From Bdellovibrio sp. NC01 (lineage in GTDB: Bacteria > Bdellovibrionota > Bdellovibrionia > Bdellovibrionales > Bdellovibrionaceae): DNA of 64,000 bases. The translations under genes and the position numbers were made by a program. The notes under the pieces are model-generated. The model searched no databases, was not told the origin of the DNA, and worked only from the letters and a program-made list of their open reading frames with translations. This document shows positions 27,534 through 36,739 of the stretch, in pieces (position 1 is the first letter of the stretch; every line of letters starts with the position of its first letter). The DNA lies in contig NZ_CP030034.1 of the NCBI RefSeq assembly GCF_006874625.1, forward strand, positions 3,720,001 through 3,784,000, written 5' to 3'.

Positions 27534-27880
27534 TGGTGGAGGCGGGGGGAATTGAACCCCCGTCCGCAAGTGATCCGCGATAAGGCGCTACATACTTAGT
27601 TTCTGTTTTAAGTTGATCTTACGACTTCCAGAAACAAAATTCGTAAGACCCCACCCCCAGCTTTATTTAAGCTTCGTCGCTGGAGATAACCAACGAAGCC
27701 GAGATCCCTAAATGACGATCAATCCAAGAGCGGAATCACCTCAAGGTTGATCGTGCGAGCTAATTAAGCTGCAAGTGCGTAATCGTTGCCAATTACAAAA
27801 TGCACGTTTTTAACGAGGTCCTCATGCGCCCCGGTATGCTCCTTATGTTTCAGCACCCACGTCGAAGCCGGTACGCCCCC
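27534..27880 (-). ncRNA. ssrA: Transfer-messenger RNA (tmRNA)
   Basis: A 347-nt tmRNA. The 5' GGGGGCG pairs with the 3' CGCCTCC before ACCA (7 bp, with one G-U), and the T-arm GGTTCAATTCC is intact. The resume segment at 27764-27790 encodes GNDYALAA and a TAA stop; this adds a degradation tag to proteins on stalled ribosomes. The tag ends in ALAA, as usual. The tmRNA is one-piece, not permuted, and its CCA is genomically encoded. Confidence 0.97.
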
Positions 27881-28059
27881 AATGTGAATTCAAAACGACT
27901 GACTAACTTAACTTTAAAAGCGTAAACCACAATCAAAAATTCAGCACGTCAAAGCGCAAAATTTAAGCATGTTATGTTACAACGCCCTAACAGTACGCTA
28001 ACATAAGCAAGAGGCATTTCGCACCAAAAGGTCGAGATATCCACCATTTATGTGGGTCT

Positions 28060-28077
28060 TCCACAGAGTTATCCACA
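28060..28077. other. DnaA-box-like sequence upstream of tmRNA
   Basis: TTATCCACA (28069-28077) is a perfect DnaA-box consensus; TTCCACA (28059-28065) is a partial neighbour. It lies in the 299-bp space between ssrA and the TIGR02147 gene. No AT-rich unwinding element or box cluster accompanies it, so it is not called an origin. Confidence 0.35.
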
Positions 28078-28138
28078 TTGCGACCCAGAAAATGGGGCAA
28101 AAATGACACTAAAATTTAAGAATCTTAAATTAATATGA

Positions 28139-28165
28139 GAGGCTGTCGTGTTATCTGACAGCCTC
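28139..28165. terminator. Hairpin between ssrA and TIGR02147 gene
   Basis: GAGGCTGTC/GACAGCCTC with a 9-nt loop, immediately downstream of the gene at 28180. Its T-run is weak on both strands, so termination is only probable. Confidence 0.5.
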
Positions 28166-28179
28166 TTTAATGAGCAAAA

Positions 28180-29322
28180 TTAGCGGAAAAGATCAGCAGC
28201 AGACGCTGCCGTTGCGGCAAGAGAACTAACGTTTGAACCTTTGTTTGCAGCGGCTGGAGTTGCAGCAGTTGCAGGTGCAGTCGGAGCCGGAGTTTGAGCA
28301 ACAGGCATTTGCACCTCTGCTTGGACTTCAGCTTGAGCGACCTGAGTTTCAACGATCTCATCAACTTTAATATCGATAGCTGGTTGAATTACCGGAGTCA
28401 CTGCTACGCCGTCTGCTGCGTTTGTCACAGGGAACAATTGAATGTTCAACTGATACACACGCTCGCCTTTAGATTTCATACGCGCGATAGAGTTGTCTTT
28501 GTTGATCGACTTACGCATTTGGCGAAGCTTAAATTTGATTTCTTCAAATTCTGCTTTCGTCAAAGACATCGTCAATGTACCGAACTCGCGATCTGTCGGT
28601 TGATCTTGGTACAAAGACTCAAGACCCAAGTACATCAATTGCGATTGCAGTTTGCGCACAAGAGCCACTGGAATATCTTCCGGAGATTCAGTCAGGCTGC
28701 GTGCTTTCTTCAACTCCCCTGTCACTTCGTCACGACGAAGATCGCCAGAGTTCAGCAAAGACGCCAATGCATTTTCAATTTCATCTTCAGAAGCTTTGCC
28801 ACGAAGAAGTTTCTTCAACGCTGTGTTGTCGAATGAAACACCTTCTTGATCAACCATCGCATAGATAATCCATGCAACCCAGTTCGGAACTTTTTCGAAG
28901 CTCTTACGGTCGATCTCGCCTGTTTTCAATTTCACGCCCACACGGTGTTCGCTTAATTTTTTCAGGTACATATTGCGATCAGCAGGATCTGTCGCTTGAG
29001 TGAATTGCACAAGAAGACGGAATTCTTCAGTTTGCTCTTTATTGAAACCAAGAGCCTTACCGAATTTGCCGATCATATCGTCAGAAAGATTTCTTTTTCC
29101 TTCGATGATCATTTTCAAATAGTTCGGAGATTTGATGTTCGCCGCTGCAGAGAAAACAGCGTAGTTATAAGCTCTCAACGAACCTTTTGAAGATTGACGT
29201 TTGAACTTATAGAAATCTGCCAAGAACTGGCGGTAGTTCATATAATCAGACAAAACTGGTGGAACCAGCGAAGTCATTGAATTCTCTTTGCCTTTGCCAA
29301 ACTCTTGATGATTATTTTGCAT
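28180..29322 (-). CDS. TIGR02147-family regulator
   Basis: 380 residues. The N-terminal part DYMNYRQFLADFYKFKRQ, AANIKSPNYLKMIIEGKRNLS and GFNKEQTEEFRLLVQFTQA gives the pattern of TIGR02147/DUF4423 proteins, abundant in Bdellovibrio and Fibrobacter and thought to bind DNA through a helix-turn-helix near residues 55-80. The last 90 or so residues are Ala/Gln/Pro/Thr-rich and low complexity, which is unusual. GGGAGTG precedes the ATG. The physiological role is unknown. Confidence 0.88.
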   Translation of the reverse strand: MQNNHQEFGKGKENSMTSLVPPVLSDYMNYRQFLADFYKFKRQSSKGSLRAYNYAVFSAAANIKSPNYLKMIIEGKRNLSDDMIGKFGKALGFNKEQTEEFRLLVQFTQATDPADRNMYLKKLSEHRVGVKLKTGEIDRKSFEKVPNWVAWIIYAMVDQEGVSFDNTALKKLLRGKASEDEIENALASLLNSGDLRRDEVTGELKKARSLTESPEDIPVALVRKLQSQLMYLGLESLYQDQPTDREFGTLTMSLTKAEFEEIKFKLRQMRKSINKDNSIARMKSKGERVYQLNIQLFPVTNAADGVAVTPVIQPAIDIKVDEIVETQVAQAEVQAEVQMPVAQTPAPTAPATAATPAAANKGSNVSSLAATAASAADLFR

Positions 29323-29423
29323 AGAAATTCACTCCCTATTTACGCCTAAATATTCGACCTGATTTAAACGCCCAAAACAAGATAATTCCCGTAGCGCATG
29401 TCAGCTTTATTTTCGCAAGGCAT

Positions 29424-29455
29424 AAAAAAAGGGCCTCTGTCTCCAGAAGCCCTTT
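29424..29455 (-). terminator. Terminator of the gene at 29486
   Basis: GGGC-TCTG/CAGA-GCCC with a TCTC loop, flanked by A and T runs. On the minus strand seven T follow the stem. Confidence 0.85.
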
Positions 29456-29485
29456 CGGCAAAACCCCAGCAAGAGTTTTTAAGGA

Positions 29486-30430
29486 TTAACGACGTAGTCT
29501 TAATGTCACCCCGCGGATGTCCATGTCACCGCGTGTGCTCAACACGATGCTTGCAGCACTTTGGCCGATGACAGCATCTTGCGGAACAACAGTGTATCTT
29601 TGAACGTAGTTACCGATTTGCAAAGACTGACCTTGACCGAAGCTGTTGATCAAGACGTCGATGAAGCCAACTTGGTACAAAGCCGCTGCTTCGATTTCGA
29701 TCGCAGTGATTCTCATGCCACGGTATTGGTTCATGTTGATGTATGGAGAGATATCCAAACGATCGTTGCCCAACATTCTGCGTGCAACTGAAAGTGGAAC
29801 TGTGATTTCACGACCCCAGCCACCGCCATTGCCTGGAGGGTAACCACCACCATTTGGCGCCATGATGTTGATCACAACTGAATCAAGATCTACACCACCA
29901 GAAACTTGCAATTGAATGTCACGAACTTGACCGATTTCAGCACGGTAGCGTGGAACCAAAGTCACTGCACCACGTGGGCTGTAAGCATTTGCATCACGTT
30001 GACCGTTGATGATCAAAGCCACTTCTGAACGAGGCGAACTGCCAGAAGCATACACAGTAATAGATTGAACGATGTAACCATTGTAACCACGATCCAAGTT
30101 TGCCAAACGCAAGATTGGCAATTGTTCATTCATGATACGACGACGAACTTGGATAGAACGAGTTTCTTGACCGTTGCTTGGTTGAGTTGGGTAACCAGGG
30201 CCATAACCGCCACCTGGGTAGCCACCACCTTGATATCCACCGTTATCACCAGGAGCTGGAATTGGTGGAGGAACCGGTTGTTGAGGTTGTTGTGGAGGCA
30301 AAGGTTGAATGCCGCCTTGTGGAGGAGGTGTCTGACCGCCACCGCCCGGTACGATATAAGCTTTCGCTGTCGCCATTCCCAAAACTGTCGATAGTGCGAT
30401 TGCTAGAAAGATTTTATTTTTTAGAGCCAT
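29486..30430 (-). CDS. Exported Pro/Gly-rich protein with beta-sandwich repeats
   Basis: 314 residues: signal peptide (ending about residue 23, TAKA), a low-complexity proline/glutamine/glycine segment (about 25-85, with GGYQGGGYPGGGYG-like runs), then two similar beta-rich domains. The first runs from VRRRIMNEQLPILRLANLD, the second from VPLSVARRMLGNDRLDISPYINMN. Each contains a parallel phrase (IVQSITVYASG / GMRITAIEIEAAA) and a following VALIING / VGFIDVLINS. It is probably secreted or outer-membrane associated. The GGGGGACAGA ribosome site fixes the start at 30430 rather than the upstream in-frame codons. No family recognised. Confidence 0.75.
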   Translation of the reverse strand: MALKNKIFLAIALSTVLGMATAKAYIVPGGGGQTPPPQGGIQPLPPQQPQQPVPPPIPAPGDNGGYQGGGYPGGGYGPGYPTQPSNGQETRSIQVRRRIMNEQLPILRLANLDRGYNGYIVQSITVYASGSSPRSEVALIINGQRDANAYSPRGAVTLVPRYRAEIGQVRDIQLQVSGGVDLDSVVINIMAPNGGGYPPGNGGGWGREITVPLSVARRMLGNDRLDISPYINMNQYRGMRITAIEIEAAALYQVGFIDVLINSFGQGQSLQIGNYVQRYTVVPQDAVIGQSAASIVLSTRGDMDIRGVTLRLRR

Positions 30431-30550
30431 TCTGTCCCCCGATGGTTTAATAACGTTCCCGCTATCCCATAAAGCAATCAGCGTGCCTAACATTTTTTGG
30501 GCATTTAGGGTCACATTGCAACCGTTTCGGAGCTGTGAGGGCAAAAAAAA

Positions 30551-30578
30551 GAGCCCACAGCTTGGAGTCTGTGGGCTC
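30551..30578 (-). terminator. Terminator of the lipoprotein gene at 30630
   Basis: A 10-bp stem GAGCCCACAG/CTGTGGGCTC, 8-nt loop, with eight T following on the minus strand. Confidence 0.9.
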
Positions 30579-30629
30579 TGGGTAAATTCAAATACTGGGA
30601 GGAACCAATAATAGAATTAAACTCTGTTG

Positions 30630-32000
30630 TTATTTCAAGTTGTCATCAGTCAGATCAACCAAAGGTTTGATCTTTCTCATGAATGTCACTGTGAAAGCAT
30701 CTTGTGCGTAAGCTGAACGCTTTCTCATTTTCAAAGCAAGTTTCACTTGGCCCAAACCATTGTTTGCAACCATACGAGCATCGCCAATCCAATTTGCGTA
30801 ATTCAATTGTGATCTATCAAGGCTGATAAGATCCAAAGAATCATCTTGGTCTTTAGCAATTCTAGAAAGAGTGATGTTCACACCCGTACCCGCTTCAGGA
30901 GCAAGCAACGGACCCGAGAAACCAAGAAGTTCGTTGTTGTAGCCTTTCAAAGTCAAAGCAACACCTGAACGACCATTGATCACTTCAAACGAACTCATAC
31001 GAGCTTGTTTGATTTTGTTTTCAGAGTTCGCTTGCAAGATCGTGTTTCTGATGAATTCACGCATTTGCAAGTATTCTGGATTGTCAGAGTATTTACCTGG
31101 CAAAGAGAAATACAAATCAGCCGCAGAGTTTCTGAATACAACATTTACGATCGAGCTTGAACCTTGCGAACCCAATTTCAATCTTACGAATGTGTTCTCA
31201 CACAAACCATCAAGATCTAAACATTTGATTGTACCTTCAAGAGAACGTTGGCCTGTTGTTCTTTCACCGTTACCTGCGCGAACAGATTTCAATGCAGAAG
31301 AATAGCCGCCTTCGCTCATTGAGCCAGCAACGTTATAAACTTTAACGTCACGGCCTTCTTGGATTTTCAAAGTGACGATCGCATCACCTGACAAACCATC
31401 AACAGTCAATTTTGCAGAAAGAACTGAAGCGGCCGCATCCAAGTTTGCTTGGCGAGTGAATTGATCAACGCGCTCGTTACGAGCTCTTAGGAAATTTAAA
31501 AGTTCATCTGTTGCCGAAGACGTATAAACCAAACCGTCAGCAGTCACGCCGCCCGTCATACGTTTCGTCAAATTATCACGACCCACTTGTGATGCATCGT
31601 TTGAACGATAATCAGGTGGAAGTGGATTTGTTCCCAATGACGGAGACGGTTTCGTATCTGTCACAGGAGGAGGAAGTGGAGCTGGTGTGCTTGGGGCACT
31701 TGGTACACCTGGCGCTGGAGGAGCAGGTGGTTTTTGACCAGAACCTGGATTTGGAAGATCAGAATAATCCGGCAAAGGAAGTGGTGGTTCTGTATTGTTT
31801 TTGCCGTTTGAGTTTTGATCAGGATTAGAAAGACCGCCGCCGATTTCGCCGCCAGTTTGAGTTTCACCTTTGTTATTTGTCTCTGTGCCCTGTTTAGCAG
31901 GTGGAGTAAAAACGTCCTTTTTGCTACCGCATGCGGTAAGACTCATTGACGCCATCAAAGCAGCCGTAATTAATGTATGCTTGTTCAGCATTGGTAACAT
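30630..32000 (-). CDS. Large lipoprotein, unknown
   Basis: 456 residues. A lipoprotein signal with lipobox LTAC (Cys24), then about 110 residues of low-complexity Pro/Gly/Asn sequence, then a beta-rich body with repeated SEGGYSSALKS-like strands. I see no enzymatic motif. The ATG at 32000, with TTGGAGG before it, is preferred over the frame's first codon. It forms with 29486 a pair of secreted proteins transcribed in the same direction but separated by a terminator. Confidence 0.75.
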   Translation of the reverse strand: MLPMLNKHTLITAALMASMSLTACGSKKDVFTPPAKQGTETNNKGETQTGGEIGGGLSNPDQNSNGKNNTEPPLPLPDYSDLPNPGSGQKPPAPPAPGVPSAPSTPAPLPPPVTDTKPSPSLGTNPLPPDYRSNDASQVGRDNLTKRMTGGVTADGLVYTSSATDELLNFLRARNERVDQFTRQANLDAAASVLSAKLTVDGLSGDAIVTLKIQEGRDVKVYNVAGSMSEGGYSSALKSVRAGNGERTTGQRSLEGTIKCLDLDGLCENTFVRLKLGSQGSSSIVNVVFRNSAADLYFSLPGKYSDNPEYLQMREFIRNTILQANSENKIKQARMSSFEVINGRSGVALTLKGYNNELLGFSGPLLAPEAGTGVNITLSRIAKDQDDSLDLISLDRSQLNYANWIGDARMVANNGLGQVKLALKMRKRSAYAQDAFTVTFMRKIKPLVDLTDDNLK

Positions 32001-32123
32001 GAAAACCTCCAAGATTGGTTCGACAGAGGCAAATAGCAAGCCTCGGGCCAGTTTTCGTCACCCCTCATCAGTGCTTGTATTGCAATACAAGTCCGTTCTA
32101 CACTCCGGCTTGGAAGGATTTAC

Positions 32124-32816
32124 ATGCGTGTACAACAATTCGGCGAGCTTCTGCGTAGCCCTTCACTTCTAAAAAAGCATCTTTTAAAAGTCGGCGTCAG
32201 TGCCCTGATCATCGCGGCTTTGGCTGCGTATTTCTTTGATCAAAAGCTTTCGCAGTTCTTTGGCATTCCTGAAGTGCGTGATCAATGGCGTCCCATCGCC
32301 CGAGTCATCACGGATTTGGGTTTGTCTGACTATTATTTCGCAATTGCGATTTTAACGTGGGCTTTTTGTCGTTTTGTTGCGCCGAAAATTTCCGCGCTTC
32401 AAAAGTATTCTGCGAAGGTAGATTATTTCCGTCGTTGGGGATTGAATTTTCTGGTCGCACTTTTGGTTTCGGGCGCGATGACTCATATTATTAAATTTAC
32501 GGTGGGAAGACAGCGTCCCCATAAGACTCCGGATTTTGATCCGTTCGTTTTTATTCCGTTTAATCCTCACTGGCACTGGCACTCGTTTTCTTCTGGGCAT
32601 TCGCAAGTGATGTTTACTGCTGCAACGATGTTTAGTGTGGCGTTTCCGAAGATGCGTTGGCTGTGGATTCCAGTCGCGGTTATCGTGTGCGGTACACGCA
32701 TCGTGGTCCACGATCACTTCTTAAGTGATACGATCTTCGGGGCCTTCGTTGGTTACGCGGGATCTTTGCTTGCGATGAAATGGATGCAAGCTAAGAGTAA
32801 GAACGGCTTGTATTAA
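32124..32816 (+). CDS. PAP2-family membrane phosphatase
   Basis: 230 residues, six membrane segments. The three PAP2 motifs are KFTVGRQRP (C1), SFSSGHSQ (C2, with catalytic histidine) and RIVVHDHFLSD (C3). Members dephosphorylate undecaprenyl pyrophosphate, phosphatidic acid or phosphatidylglycerophosphate at the periplasmic face. Well spaced GGAAGGA ribosome site. Confidence 0.93.
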   Translation: MRVQQFGELLRSPSLLKKHLLKVGVSALIIAALAAYFFDQKLSQFFGIPEVRDQWRPIARVITDLGLSDYYFAIAILTWAFCRFVAPKISALQKYSAKVDYFRRWGLNFLVALLVSGAMTHIIKFTVGRQRPHKTPDFDPFVFIPFNPHWHWHSFSSGHSQVMFTAATMFSVAFPKMRWLWIPVAVIVCGTRIVVHDHFLSDTIFGAFVGYAGSLLAMKWMQAKSKNGLY

Positions 32817-32829
32817 AATAGATTTTCTT

Positions 32830-32857
32830 AAAGGACTCATCTTGAGTCCTTTTTTAT
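32830..32857 (+). terminator. Terminator after the PAP2 gene
   Basis: AAGGACTC/GAGTCCTT (32831-32838 with 32844-32851), 5-nt loop, followed by six or more T. Confidence 0.9.
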
Positions 32858-32864
32858 TTTCGAA

Positions 32865-33620
32865 CTATTTCTCTGACAGAAATTCCACTAGGTGCTGAGA
32901 TTGTTTCAGCGACGTCATCAGCTCTTGGTAGTTTTCAAGATGCTTTTCAACCAAGCCCCAGAATCTGTTGGAATGGTCCATGTGCTGCAAGTGTGCAAGT
33001 TCATGCACAACAACGTAGTCGATGATCTCTTGAGTAAATACGATTAAACGCCAATTCAGATTAATGATCTTTTTAGACGAACAACTGCCCCAGCGTGTTC
33101 GTTGTTCACGGAATTTCACTTGTGCGGGTTGCAAGCCCATTTGCTGCGACCAAAATTTCACACGCTCGCTTAAAAGTTTCACCGCTTCACGTTTATAGAA
33201 GTGACGGATTTCTTTTAGTGCCGTGGGATGTTCTTGCACGGGCGTATTGGCACTCCAGTCATTGCGGGGAATGTGCAAAAGTAATTCTTCGTCTGTCACT
33301 GACACGAAAGCTTTTTTATTTAAAGTGATGACGACCTTAAGCTTACGATCTTTACCCATGAACGGGAAGTCTTCGTAGGCTTTAATTTTCTTTTCCGGAA
33401 ACTGCTCTGCAAGATCGGCGAATTTTTCGAAGTTCTTTTCGATCCATTCTTTTTTGGCCATTAAGAAATCAACAATCACTTTTTGTGATGTCGATTTGCT
33501 AGCCATCACTTTAATGGGCTTGTTGGGATAAAGATAAATCGAGACAGAGCGACGGAAAGGGCGTCTGTGCACCTCTACCGGCCATTTAGCAAAAAGAAAA
33601 TGTTCCTTCTCTGTCTTCAT
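32865..33620 (-). CDS. YgjP-like M48-type metallopeptidase
   Basis: 251 residues. HELAHLQHMDHSNRFW is the zinc motif HExxH plus the third-histidine region of the YgjP/DUF45 group (WLM type). The RxTRWGSCSSKKxINLNWRL segment is diagnostic for the family. The substrate is unknown; in the cytoplasm it may be a DNA-protein cross-link or general peptidase. Confidence 0.9.
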   Translation of the reverse strand: MKTEKEHFLFAKWPVEVHRRPFRRSVSIYLYPNKPIKVMASKSTSQKVIVDFLMAKKEWIEKNFEKFADLAEQFPEKKIKAYEDFPFMGKDRKLKVVITLNKKAFVSVTDEELLLHIPRNDWSANTPVQEHPTALKEIRHFYKREAVKLLSERVKFWSQQMGLQPAQVKFREQRTRWGSCSSKKIINLNWRLIVFTQEIIDYVVVHELAHLQHMDHSNRFWGLVEKHLENYQELMTSLKQSQHLVEFLSEK

Positions 33621-33688
33621 CGCAAGAAAGAATGACTTACTGGGCTTCTAGTGGCAAGATTCAACGCATAGGTCACGTTTTTTAGTGG

Positions 33689-34672
33689 GTGAAAATGGAT
33701 AAAAACTCCTCTTTTTACAATCTAGATCCTGAGAAAGTTCTACGTTCTGCAGAGAACGCTGGCTTTTTTCCCACGGGAGAGTTCACCCAACTTAATTCCT
33801 ATGAGAACCGCGTTTTCGATATCAAGCTGGAAGAGCCCATCGAAAAAGGTTCGTACACTAAAAACGTTATCGCGAAATTCTATCGTCCCGGTCGTTGGAG
33901 CAAAGAGGCTATCTTAGAAGAGCACGAATTTCTTTTGTCTTTAAAGGGCGAAGGCATTCCTGCGGTAGCGCCGTTGTTTCAAGGACACGATTCGACGTTA
34001 AGTGAAGTTGATGGCATGTACGTCGCCTACTTCCCGAAAGTTTTGGGTCGTATGCCGCAAGAATTCTTAGGTGACGATTATAAAAAAGTCGGCCGCTTGA
34101 TGGCGCAAGTTCACAATGTGGGCGCGCGCAAGGAAGCTCCTCACCGTCCGGTGCTTGATACAAGTTATTATGGTGGTTGGGAGACTTTAGATAATTTGCA
34201 GGACTGGGTCACACCGGAATTGCGCAAACGCTATAACACCGCCGCTGAAGACATCCTTTATGCGATCGATGATAATTTCGATACGACGGAATTCATTCGT
34301 ATTCACGGTGACTGTCATAAAGGCAACTTACTAAATAACGGTCAGGAATTTTTCTTGGTCGACTTTGACGATTTTGTAAATGGTCCGGTGATCCAAGATT
34401 TCTGGATGCTTTTATCTGGCGATGAAGATGCGATTTCAGAAGAACGCGATTTAATTATCTCGGGCTATGAAGAGCTGCGTGAATTCCCCGATCATCAATG
34501 GTCGTGGATTCCAATGCTTCGTGGTCTGCGCATCTTAATGTATGCAGGCTGGATCGCGAAACGCTGGGATGATCCAAGCTTTCCGCGTCTATTCCCAGAG
34601 TTCAACACTTACCGCTATTGGGCGGAAGAAGTTGAAGCTCTGGAAAAGATCGCGTGGAAAATTAATCCCTAA
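33689..34672 (+). CDS. srkA: SrkA/YihE-like stress-response kinase
   Basis: 327 residues, aminoglycoside-phosphotransferase-like fold. Catalytic loop IHGDCHKGNLL and metal motif LVDFDDF; N-terminal YENRVFDIKLEE and VAKFYRPGRWSKEAILEEHEF match the SrkA/YihE family, which phosphorylates serine/threonine and opposes programmed death in E. coli. Start: GTG at 33689, or the ATG two codons later at 33695; the ribosome site is weak either way. Confidence 0.92.
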   Translation: MKMDKNSSFYNLDPEKVLRSAENAGFFPTGEFTQLNSYENRVFDIKLEEPIEKGSYTKNVIAKFYRPGRWSKEAILEEHEFLLSLKGEGIPAVAPLFQGHDSTLSEVDGMYVAYFPKVLGRMPQEFLGDDYKKVGRLMAQVHNVGARKEAPHRPVLDTSYYGGWETLDNLQDWVTPELRKRYNTAAEDILYAIDDNFDTTEFIRIHGDCHKGNLLNNGQEFFLVDFDDFVNGPVIQDFWMLLSGDEDAISEERDLIISGYEELREFPDHQWSWIPMLRGLRILMYAGWIAKRWDDPSFPRLFPEFNTYRYWAEEVEALEKIAWKINP

Positions 34673-35149
34673 TTATTGTTGAACACATTTAAGATCTTGA
34701 ACCGCAAGTGCGGCGCCGCCGATGCTTGCGCTTTTCACAACAACCGCGAAGTCATTTTCATAGTTTTGCGTAAAGCGTACAGAGAAATTCGCACTTGGAT
34801 CTTGAGTATTCGTCAAAGTCAAAAAGTGCACGACATCGACTCTGGTTGCGCTTGTCGTGTACTCCGCTTTTGCGCCCGCGACATCTGTGCTGCTTTCATA
34901 CCAGTAAGTCACATCACTTCCGCAATTTCTAGACGGGCAATGGCCTGCAACCGTTTTCGAATAAGAGTAGCTTGCGAAGTTTCCAGCTGCTTTATCATAT
35001 TTAAAATCAAGAGTTGCCCCCTGACCATCACAGTGAACTGTCCAGTTCACGCCAACAGGCTCAGTACCAAAACGCGTTCCCGTCCAAGCTGCGTTCGCAG
35101 AAGCTCCACCGATCAACATCGCCACTAGAGTAAGCATAGTCATTTTCAT
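34673..35149 (-). CDS. Small exported protein, unknown
   Basis: 158 residues: signal peptide (about 1-20, ending ANA), four mature cysteines in the positions expected for disulfides (VHCDGQG, HCPSRNCGS and LKCVQQ), and otherwise beta-rich sequence (TVAGHCPS, FSVRFTQNYEN). GAAAGGAC precedes the ATG. I do not recognise the family. Periplasmic or secreted. Confidence 0.65.
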   Translation of the reverse strand: MKMTMLTLVAMLIGGASANAAWTGTRFGTEPVGVNWTVHCDGQGATLDFKYDKAAGNFASYSYSKTVAGHCPSRNCGSDVTYWYESSTDVAGAKAEYTTSATRVDVVHFLTLTNTQDPSANFSVRFTQNYENDFAVVVKSASIGGAALAVQDLKCVQQ

Positions 35150-35242
35150 TTTTCTGTCCTTTCAGTTGTGTATTTCCATTTGTTTTTGTTCGTTCCCTCA
35201 GCACCACTAGACAAATTCGCGCGAAATTCTTCTAGTGTGCCG

Positions 35243-35281
35243 ACTTATCCACAGAGTTTTGCAAATCCGCTGTGGATAAGT
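35243..35281. other. Inverted pair of DnaA boxes
   Basis: ACTTATCCACAG (35243-35254) and its exact reverse complement CTGTGGATAAGT (35270-35281), separated by 15 bp. Each arm holds TTATCCACA, the strong DnaA-box consensus. It lies between two divergent genes (34673 and 35372). No T-run follows, so it is not an obvious terminator. Confidence 0.6.
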
Positions 35282-35371
35282 GAATCCGCTTGATCGCGTT
35301 TTTCGAAATCTTAAATATTCTGTAAAAAAGTATTTGTATAATTCATAAATATCACCTTATTATGATTTTAA

Positions 35372-36241
35372 ATGAGTTTACTGAGCCCTTCCCTAGAAGC
35401 TTTCTGGGCCGTCGTCCAAAAGGGCACGGTCCTGGAAGCTGCAAAAATGGTAAATCTCACCCAAACAGGGGTGACCCAAAGAATAAGAAGCTTGGAAAAG
35501 CAGCTTGGGGTCACCCTTTTTACTCGCTCTAGAAAAGGCATGCGCTTAACCAACGAAGGAGAATCGCTTCTTCGTTATGTGCAAGCGGCCCGTGATCTTG
35601 AAGGCGATACACTTGCAAAACTTTCCGGTAAAAAATCAGCGGCAACTATTGAAGTGTGTATCAGCGGCACATCGACATTGATGCGTTCACGCGTGATTCC
35701 GCGTGTAAGTGCAATTTTAAAAAAGCATCCGCAACTGCGCGTGCGTTTTGATTTAACGGAAGCAGATAATATTGTCGGCAAATTGAAAAACGGCTTCGCA
35801 CAACTTGCAGCGATGCCAGCGAATCAAGTGGGTCTTGAACTTGATTCAAAAATGCTTGCTCCAGAAAAATATATTTTAGTGGGACCGTCTTCATGGAAGA
35901 AGCGCTCGCTATCTGACATCTTAGAAAAAGAATGCATCATCGATCATGATCCCAGCGACATGGTGACGTTTGATCTTCTGAAAAAATATAAATTGAATAA
36001 GAAAGCCCGTCCGGAAAGACATTATGCGAACAACATCGATGCATTGACTTCGATGATTCAGCATGGAGCAGGTTATTCGGTTTTAACTGCGGAATATGCG
36101 CAGGATTTTATTAAAGATGGATCATTAATCGTACTTGATAAAACAATGTTCCTTGATGATCCCGTTGCGCTTGCTTGGTATCCGCGCAATGAAATGCCTT
36201 TGTACTTTAAAGATTTGATCGAAGCGATCACTAAGAAATAA
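35372..36241 (+). CDS. LysR-type transcriptional regulator
   Basis: 289 residues. N-terminal winged helix (VLEAAKMVNLTQTGVTQRIRSLEKQLGVTLFTRS), then the periplasmic-binding-protein-like co-inducer domain. The start ATG at 35372 has no clear ribosome site and an AT-rich region before it. The only neighbour on the same strand is a small ORF after an intergenic gap; the target is not evident. Confidence 0.9.
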   Translation: MSLLSPSLEAFWAVVQKGTVLEAAKMVNLTQTGVTQRIRSLEKQLGVTLFTRSRKGMRLTNEGESLLRYVQAARDLEGDTLAKLSGKKSAATIEVCISGTSTLMRSRVIPRVSAILKKHPQLRVRFDLTEADNIVGKLKNGFAQLAAMPANQVGLELDSKMLAPEKYILVGPSSWKKRSLSDILEKECIIDHDPSDMVTFDLLKKYKLNKKARPERHYANNIDALTSMIQHGAGYSVLTAEYAQDFIKDGSLIVLDKTMFLDDPVALAWYPRNEMPLYFKDLIEAITKK

Positions 36242-36401
36242 TTTTCTCTTATGATAGCCAACATTTTTACTTCGAAAATTCGGGAACGGTTCCAGCTTGG
36301 AACTAGCCACTGCAAAGAATTTTGCGCATTTCAAAAATTTTAGTTTACTTTTTCAGCACTCTCTCCGATATTAGAAATAACTCTAATGAAAGGAGGCCAT
36401 C

Positions 36402-36497
36402 ATGATTAACATTATGATTACAGCAAAAACAAATTCCGTCGGAATCCAACATCAACTCGGTATGGCCTCTGATCTGAATTTACCTATTTGCTTGTAA
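36402..36497 (+). CDS. Small ORF with strong ribosome site (31 aa)
   Basis: ATG at 36402 behind AAAGGAGG, one of the strongest ribosome sites in the window. It encodes M-I-N-I-M-I-T-A-K-T-N-S-V-G and so on, ending LPICL before TAA at 36495-36497. GAGGCCAT (36393-36400), overlapping the ribosome site, pairs exactly with ATGGCCTC at 36462-36469 in the frame, so a hairpin can block translation. It is possibly a regulatory leader peptide or a small protein. The next 240 bases (36498-36739) hold no convincing gene. Confidence 0.5.
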   Translation: MINIMITAKTNSVGIQHQLGMASDLNLPICL

Positions 36498-36739
36498 CGA
36501 TAAGCACTTCGGCTCTGTCGAAGGACTCATAAGATAAATCAAGATAAGCCACACAATTTGAATTTTTAAAAACATGCATTGGGCATTGTTACGTCTTGTA
36601 TTCGCGTTCATCGCGTTTCTAAACGTTTTCCGCGTCCAATTCACACGACATTTACAAATAACAACTCTCGCTGAAGCGTTTGATCCGCGGCCTTTGGGTC
36701 TTGCGTTCGGCGAGCATTATCCACCAGGAGGAACTCTAT

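Noticed and set aside
26427-27569. A 380-codon reading of the EamA transporter
   Set aside because: The first ~98 codons cross the hairpin cluster and the tmRNA end. The normal EamA start is at 27275.
28060-28077. Replication origin near the tmRNA
   Set aside because: Only one full DnaA box here and a pair 7 kb away; no dnaA gene or AT-rich unwinding stretch was seen.
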